From: Bacteroides fragilis NCTC 9343
Lineage (GTDB): Bacteria; Bacteroidota; Bacteroidia; Bacteroidales; Bacteroidaceae
Direction: 5' to 3'
Assembly: GCF_000025985.1 (NCBI RefSeq)
Contig: NC_003228.3
Span: 4,774,001-4,838,000, forward strand
DNA length: 64,000 nt
This document shows positions 59,777 to 64,000 of the stretch, piece after piece; the stretch's first letter is position 1; every line of letters starts with the position of its first letter. Below the pieces are notes generated by a model. It was not told the DNA's origin. It worked only from the letters and a program-made list of their open reading frames with translations, and ran no database searches. The position numbers and the translations under genes were made by a program.

Positions 59777-61159
59777 ATGGAAAAACAGAATAATCATATA
59801 GACCGAAGAGGATTCCTGAAAATTGTGGGCATCAGTGCCGCTACAACGACAGCAGCTCTTTATGGCTGCGGCTCCGGAACTAAAAGCAGCCAGGGACGGA
59901 ATGCCTCCTCTCCTGTTCCGACAGACCAGATGACTTACCGCTCAGTAGGCGGAATCAAAGATAAAGTATCCCTCCTGGGATATGGCTGTATGCGTTGGCC
60001 TACCGTTCCTTCACCGGAAGGAAAAGGAGACCTTATCAATCAGGAAGCTGTCAACGAATTGGTAGACTATGCCATTGCTCATGGAGTGAATTATTTCGAT
60101 ACATCACCTGTATACGTACAGGGCTGGTCGGAAAAAGCAACCGGTATCGCTCTCAAGAGGCATCCGCGCGAGAAACTTTATATAGCCACCAAGCTATCGA
60201 ATTTCTCTAACTTCTCACGCGAAAACTCACTTGCGATGTATCATCAATCATTCAAGGATATGCAAGTGGAGTATTTTGATTACTATCTGCTGCACGCCAT
60301 TGGCGGAGGCGGGATGAAGGTATTCAATGAGCGTTATATCGATAACGGTATGCTGGACTTTCTTCTCAAGGAACGAGAGGCCGGACGCATACGTCATCTC
60401 GGCTGGTCATTCCATGGTGACGTTGAGGTTTTCGACCAGGTACTTGCCATGCACGATACGGTGAAATGGGATTTTGTACAGATTCAGCTCAACTATGTGG
60501 ACTGGCGCCACGCAACCGGAAACAATGTAAATGCGGAATACCTGTACGGCGAACTGGCCAAACGGAATATTGCCGCTGTGATCATGGAACCGCTATTGGG
60601 CGGACGGTTATCGAATGTACCGGAGCACATCGTGGGACGGCTAAAACAACGACGTCCCGAAGACAGTGTGGCATCGTGGGCATTCCGCTTCGCCGGTTCA
60701 CCGGAATTGGTACTGACCGTATTGAGCGGTATGACTTATATGGAGCACTTACAGGATAACATCCGCACTTATTCACCACTGGTTCCGCTGACCGATGACG
60801 ACAAAGAGTATCTGGAAGAAACCGCGCAACTGATGATGCAATACCCTACCATCCCCTGTAATGACTGTAAATATTGCATGCCCTGTCCATACGGCATCGA
60901 TATTCCTGCCATTCTCGTACATTACAACAAGTGTGTCAACGAAGGGAATATTCCGCAAAGCCAGACAAGTGAAAACTACAAAGAAGCACGACGCGCTTTC
61001 CTTGTAGGCTACGACCGCAGTGTACCTAAATTGCGACAAGCCAGTCATTGCATCGGATGCAACCAATGTACCCCGCATTGTCCGCAATCCATCCACATAC
61101 CGGAAGAACTGCATCGCATCGATCGTTTTGTAGAACAGCTCAAGCAGGGGACACTATGA
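59777..61159 (+). CDS. Tat-exported Fe-S aldo/keto reductase
   Basis: 460-aa protein with a twin-arginine signal (RRGFLKIVGI, then a hydrophobic stretch) and a Cys at the end of it (YGCG), so it may be lipid-anchored. The aldo/keto reductase barrel spans about 50-350 (GYGCMRWPT, the catalytic-region segment NYFDTSPVYVQGWSE, and a nucleotide-end segment). Two cysteine clusters follow (CNDCKYCMPC and CIGCNQCTPHC), the usual Fe-S C-terminal domain of this subfamily. It probably receives electrons from the NapH-NapG-like protein 22 bp upstream. The substrate is unknown. Its stop overlaps the next start by 4 bp. Confidence 0.88.
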   Translation: MEKQNNHIDRRGFLKIVGISAATTTAALYGCGSGTKSSQGRNASSPVPTDQMTYRSVGGIKDKVSLLGYGCMRWPTVPSPEGKGDLINQEAVNELVDYAIAHGVNYFDTSPVYVQGWSEKATGIALKRHPREKLYIATKLSNFSNFSRENSLAMYHQSFKDMQVEYFDYYLLHAIGGGGMKVFNERYIDNGMLDFLLKEREAGRIRHLGWSFHGDVEVFDQVLAMHDTVKWDFVQIQLNYVDWRHATGNNVNAEYLYGELAKRNIAAVIMEPLLGGRLSNVPEHIVGRLKQRRPEDSVASWAFRFAGSPELVLTVLSGMTYMEHLQDNIRTYSPLVPLTDDDKEYLEETAQLMMQYPTIPCNDCKYCMPCPYGIDIPAILVHYNKCVNEGNIPQSQTSENYKEARRAFLVGYDRSVPKLRQASHCIGCNQCTPHCPQSIHIPEELHRIDRFVEQLKQGTL

Positions 61160-61566
61160 TGGAAAAGATAATTGATCTTCTACACTCCGGAGGATATTCC
61201 TGTGTCATCGGAAACGGAACAGAGATACGAACCTTCACCCAACGGGGCGTTGCCGATTTATATGACTTATTTCGGCAAGACCCCTCCTTTATGAAAGGAG
61301 CCTGCATCGCCGACAAGGTAATTGGAAAAGCAGCAGCAGGTCTAATGGTATTGGGAGGAATCCGACAGGTATACGCGGATGTTATCAGCCAACCTGCACT
61401 TGCACTCCTGCACAATGCCAATATAGAGGTAAGTTATGTACGGCTGGTGCCTTTCATCGAAAACCGGGATAAAAGCGGATGGTGTCCGTTGGAAACAGCT
61501 TGCTATGGAATAGAATCCATACAGGAAATATTCCGGATCATCGAAAACTTCCTTTCCAAGATCAGG
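61156..61566 (+). CDS. DUF1893 domain, no stop before the TonB receptor
   Basis: 137 codons encode a DUF1893 domain, usually a free-standing protein of about 135-140 aa: IIDLLHSGGYSCVIGNG, FMKGACIADKVIGKAAAGL, VRLVPFIENRDKSGWCPLE. It begins at an ATGA overlap with the reductase gene. No stop codon separates it from the following receptor: IENFLSKIR runs straight into the receptor's Met codon at 61567. An internal signal peptide would not work in a cytoplasm-first fusion, so either the receptor is translated separately or a stop has been lost. Confidence 0.75.
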
Positions 61567-63456
61567 ATGAAGAAAAACCTGCTCGGCATTCTATTGGTAT
61601 GCGCTTTTCTCAGTTCATCTTTACAAGCACAAGTCCGGAAAGATACGACACAAGCAGGGCATAATTATGAAATAGACGGCGTGGTAGTGACCGGCACGAG
61701 GAATGAAACCGATATCCGTCACCTGCCAATGACAATCTCCGTGGTGAACCGTGAAACCATCAGGCAACGCTCCGAACCTTCCCTGCTCCCCACATTGACA
61801 GAACAGGTTCCCGGATTGTTCACCACCAGTCGTGGCGTGATGGGATATGGAGTGTCAAACGGTGCGGCAGGCGGTATCAGCCTGCGTGGTATAGGTGGCA
61901 GCCCCACTACAGGATTATTGGTATTGATTGACGGGCATCCCCAATACATGGGATTGATGGGACATCCCATTGCTGATGCTTACCAATCGATGCTGGCCGA
62001 GAAAGTGGAAGTTGTGCGCGGCCCCGCATCCGTACTTTATGGCTCGAATGCCATGGGTGGAGTAATCAACATCGTAACCCGCCGGCAACGGGAAGACGGA
62101 GTGAGAACCGGAGTCCGACTGGGATATGGTTCGTATGACACATGGATGACCGAAGCTACCAACCAAGTAAAAAAAGGACGTTTCAACAGCATTATCACCG
62201 GATCTTATAACCGGACAAACGGTCATCGCCCCAATATGGAATTTGAGCAATATGGGGGATATACGAGGTTGGGTTATGAACTGGATCACAGCTGGAACGT
62301 ATCGGCCGATCTGAACCTGACACATTTCAATGCTTCCAATCCGGGAACTGTCAGTACACCGGTTTTTGATAATGACTCGCGCATTACACGCGGCATGACT
62401 TCTTTTGCTCTGGAAAACAGATACGAACGTACATCGGGGGCACTCAAGTTTTTCTATAATTGGGGCAAACATCACATTAATGACGGATATGGTACGGGAG
62501 AAGAACCGCTAGACTACCGCTTCAATTCCAAGGACCGGATGATGGGAATCTCCTGGTATCAGAGTGCCTCTTTATTTTCCGGCAACCGACTGACTGCAGG
62601 AATAGATTATATGCAATTCGGCGGTGAAGCCTGGAACCGTTTCATTGCGGACAAACATAAAGAAGGTATCTCGGATAAATCGGAAAATGAGATTGCCGGA
62701 TATCTCGATTTCCGCCAGGCAATCGGCAGTTACCTGACAATGGATGCAGGGCTCCGTATAGATCACCACACCGTCACCGGAACGGAATGGATACCACAAG
62801 TCGGTTTGTCGGTACAATTGCCACAAGACGCAAGCCTGAAAGCAATGGCCAGTAAAGGATTCCGTAACCCAACGATTCGTGAACTGTATATGTTCCGACC
62901 GGCCAATCCCGACTTGTTGCCGGAACGGCTGTGGAATTACGAACTATCTTATTCACAACGCTTACTCAAAGGTACTTTTTATTACGGAGTCAACCTTTTT
63001 TACATCAACGGGGACAATATGATTCAGACCATTCGCACAGACGGACGCCCACTGAACGTAAACACAGGCAAAGTCGAGAATTGGGGAGCAGAAGCCGACA
63101 TAGCATATCACATTCACCCCATGTGGAGACTGACAGCTAACTACAGTTGGCTTCATATGGAGCATCCCCTGATAGCCGCACCCGAACATAAACTATATAC
63201 AGGCATCGATTTCACACAGAAGAAATGGAGTTTCTCCACCGGAATACAATATGTGACAGGACTCTATACGGCAGTCGTCCCTCAGGAAAAGAAAGAAAAC
63301 TTCCTCCTGTGGAATCTTCGCGGCAGTTATCGCATTTGCTCTATTGCCGACCTGTTTGTAAAAGGGGAGAATCTGCTGGCACAACGTTATGAAATAAACG
63401 CAGGTTACCCCATGCCGAAAGCTACATGTATGGGAGGAATTAATATTAACTTTTAA
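61567..63456 (+). CDS. TonB-dependent outer-membrane receptor (BtuB/FepA-like)
   Basis: About 629 aa from the Met at 61567, which begins a typical signal peptide (LLVCAFLSSSLQAQ). It has a plug domain (VVVTGTRNE, VDVVRGPASVLYGSNAMGG-like RGPASVLYGS near residue 150, GVINIVTRR) and a 22-strand-type barrel ending in GGININF. There is no SusC-like N-terminal extension and no SusD partner, so it is a small-molecule (cobamide, haem or metal chelate) receptor rather than a glycan importer. The cargo is unknown. The next gene is an ECF-S-like membrane protein, which supports vitamin-type uptake. Confidence 0.88.
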   Translation: MKKNLLGILLVCAFLSSSLQAQVRKDTTQAGHNYEIDGVVVTGTRNETDIRHLPMTISVVNRETIRQRSEPSLLPTLTEQVPGLFTTSRGVMGYGVSNGAAGGISLRGIGGSPTTGLLVLIDGHPQYMGLMGHPIADAYQSMLAEKVEVVRGPASVLYGSNAMGGVINIVTRRQREDGVRTGVRLGYGSYDTWMTEATNQVKKGRFNSIITGSYNRTNGHRPNMEFEQYGGYTRLGYELDHSWNVSADLNLTHFNASNPGTVSTPVFDNDSRITRGMTSFALENRYERTSGALKFFYNWGKHHINDGYGTGEEPLDYRFNSKDRMMGISWYQSASLFSGNRLTAGIDYMQFGGEAWNRFIADKHKEGISDKSENEIAGYLDFRQAIGSYLTMDAGLRIDHHTVTGTEWIPQVGLSVQLPQDASLKAMASKGFRNPTIRELYMFRPANPDLLPERLWNYELSYSQRLLKGTFYYGVNLFYINGDNMIQTIRTDGRPLNVNTGKVENWGAEADIAYHIHPMWRLTANYSWLHMEHPLIAAPEHKLYTGIDFTQKKWSFSTGIQYVTGLYTAVVPQEKKENFLLWNLRGSYRICSIADLFVKGENLLAQRYEINAGYPMPKATCMGGININF

Positions 63457-63472
63457 TTATTACATCATAATT

Positions 63473-63985
63473 ATGGAAACAACATCTATCAAGCTTTATT
63501 CATTGAATTACAATGATACGAAAACGTATCTGGCAACACTGCTATTCGTAGTGGGCAATATGGCACTCCCCCAACTTTTCCATCTCATTCCGCAAGGTGG
63601 TATCACTTGGTTACCCATCTATTTTTTTACTCTGATCGGAGCTTATAAATACGGATGGAAAGTAGGGTTACTGACAGCACTTCTATCGCCTGTTTTAAAC
63701 TCATTATTGTTCGGCATGCCTCAACCGGTGATCTTACCCGCCATACTCTTAAAATCGACACTTCTAGCGATAGCTGCCGGTTATGCAGCCCACCGCTACA
63801 AACGCATTTCCATCCCTATCCTCCTCCTGGTCGTGTTATCCTATCAGGTGGTCGGCACTTTAGGCGAATGGATCCTTGTCAACGATTTTTTCAGTGCCGT
63901 ACAGGATTTCCGTATCGGTCTGCCGGGAATGGCTCTGCAAATATTCGGAGGCTATCTGTTTATAAGTCGTTTGATTTATAAATAA
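63473..63985 (+). CDS. ECF transporter S-component-like membrane protein
   Basis: 170-aa protein with five to six membrane helices and the general look of the S components of energy-coupling-factor transporters (hydrophobic, short loops, a GITWLPIYFFTLIGAYKYG segment and a later GxxxG-rich stretch). It follows the TonB receptor by 16 bp, which suggests that the receptor brings a vitamin or cofactor to this inner-membrane substrate-binding unit. Which ligand is not visible. The window ends shortly after it. Confidence 0.7.
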   Translation: METTSIKLYSLNYNDTKTYLATLLFVVGNMALPQLFHLIPQGGITWLPIYFFTLIGAYKYGWKVGLLTALLSPVLNSLLFGMPQPVILPAILLKSTLLAIAAGYAAHRYKRISIPILLLVVLSYQVVGTLGEWILVNDFFSAVQDFRIGLPGMALQIFGGYLFISRLIYK

Positions 63986-64000
63986 ATGCGATAACAGACA

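Overview
The window looks like chromosome from a gut Bacteroides (Bacteroidales). It has a SusC/SusD polysaccharide utilisation locus, many lipobox lipoproteins, TAnnTTTG -7 promoter boxes, a MobV-mobilised integrative element and an invertible promoter next to a tyrosine recombinase. I cannot name the species from sequence alone.

Layout. (1) 69-12345: a rightward PUL with two GH16 endo-hydrolases, a GH20 beta-hexosaminidase, a GH35 beta-galactosidase and a SusC/SusD pair, closed by a strong hairpin. The enzyme set fits galactose/GlcNAc chains such as mucin-type poly-LacNAc (inference). Between GH16-2 and GH35 lies a decayed tandem duplicate of that gene pair. (2) 12346-15477: decayed sequence, then a metzincin-motif lipoprotein coupled to a second lipoprotein that may be a beta-propeller. 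(3) 15.5-18.1 kb: a graveyard of mobile DNA (broken group II intron RT, IS481-like and IS21-like fragments). (4) 18.1-30.0 kb: an integrative mobilisable element carrying integrase, winged-HTH protein, DUF3987 and Toprim-like replication proteins, MobV relaxase and a DUF4143 ATPase, with a complete but istA-frameshifted IS21 element at its left. (5) 30.0-31.6 kb: housekeeping genes (DUF2795, PduO adenosyltransferase, methyltransferase).

(6) 31.7-38.3 kb: surface genes. The key item is an 807-aa coiled-coil lipoprotein plus an OM barrel protein, preceded by a 323-bp segment bounded by perfect 18-bp inverted repeats and followed by a tyrosine recombinase gene. The segment carries a good promoter that currently points away from the lipoprotein, so the locus reads as phase-OFF. 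This matches the B. thetaiotaomicron phase-variable S-layer lipoprotein type. (7) 38.5-44.5 kb: a GH172 (DUF2961) enzyme, a broken VapE-like gene and a three-domain esterase (SGNH + alpha/beta hydrolase + SGNH). (8) 44.8-54.9 kb: a tight seven-gene leftward operon of exported proteins (transglutaminase-like, OM barrel, BspA-type LRR, eight-repeat FN3-like lipoprotein and three of unknown function), driven from a structured leader that also contains a candidate small RNA. I do not recognise this operon. (9) 55.6-64.0 kb: a NUDIX hydrolase, a LytS/LytTR two-component pair (kinase frameshifted in an A6 run), a NapH-NapG-like Fe-S fusion, a Tat-dependent Fe-S aldo/keto reductase, a DUF1893 domain read in frame into a TonB-dependent receptor, and an ECF-S-like membrane protein.

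The best leads for something not already described are the seven-gene surface operon with its repeated RNA motif, the 23-bp-period iterons upstream of the DUF4143 ATPase, and the redox/receptor cluster at the right end.
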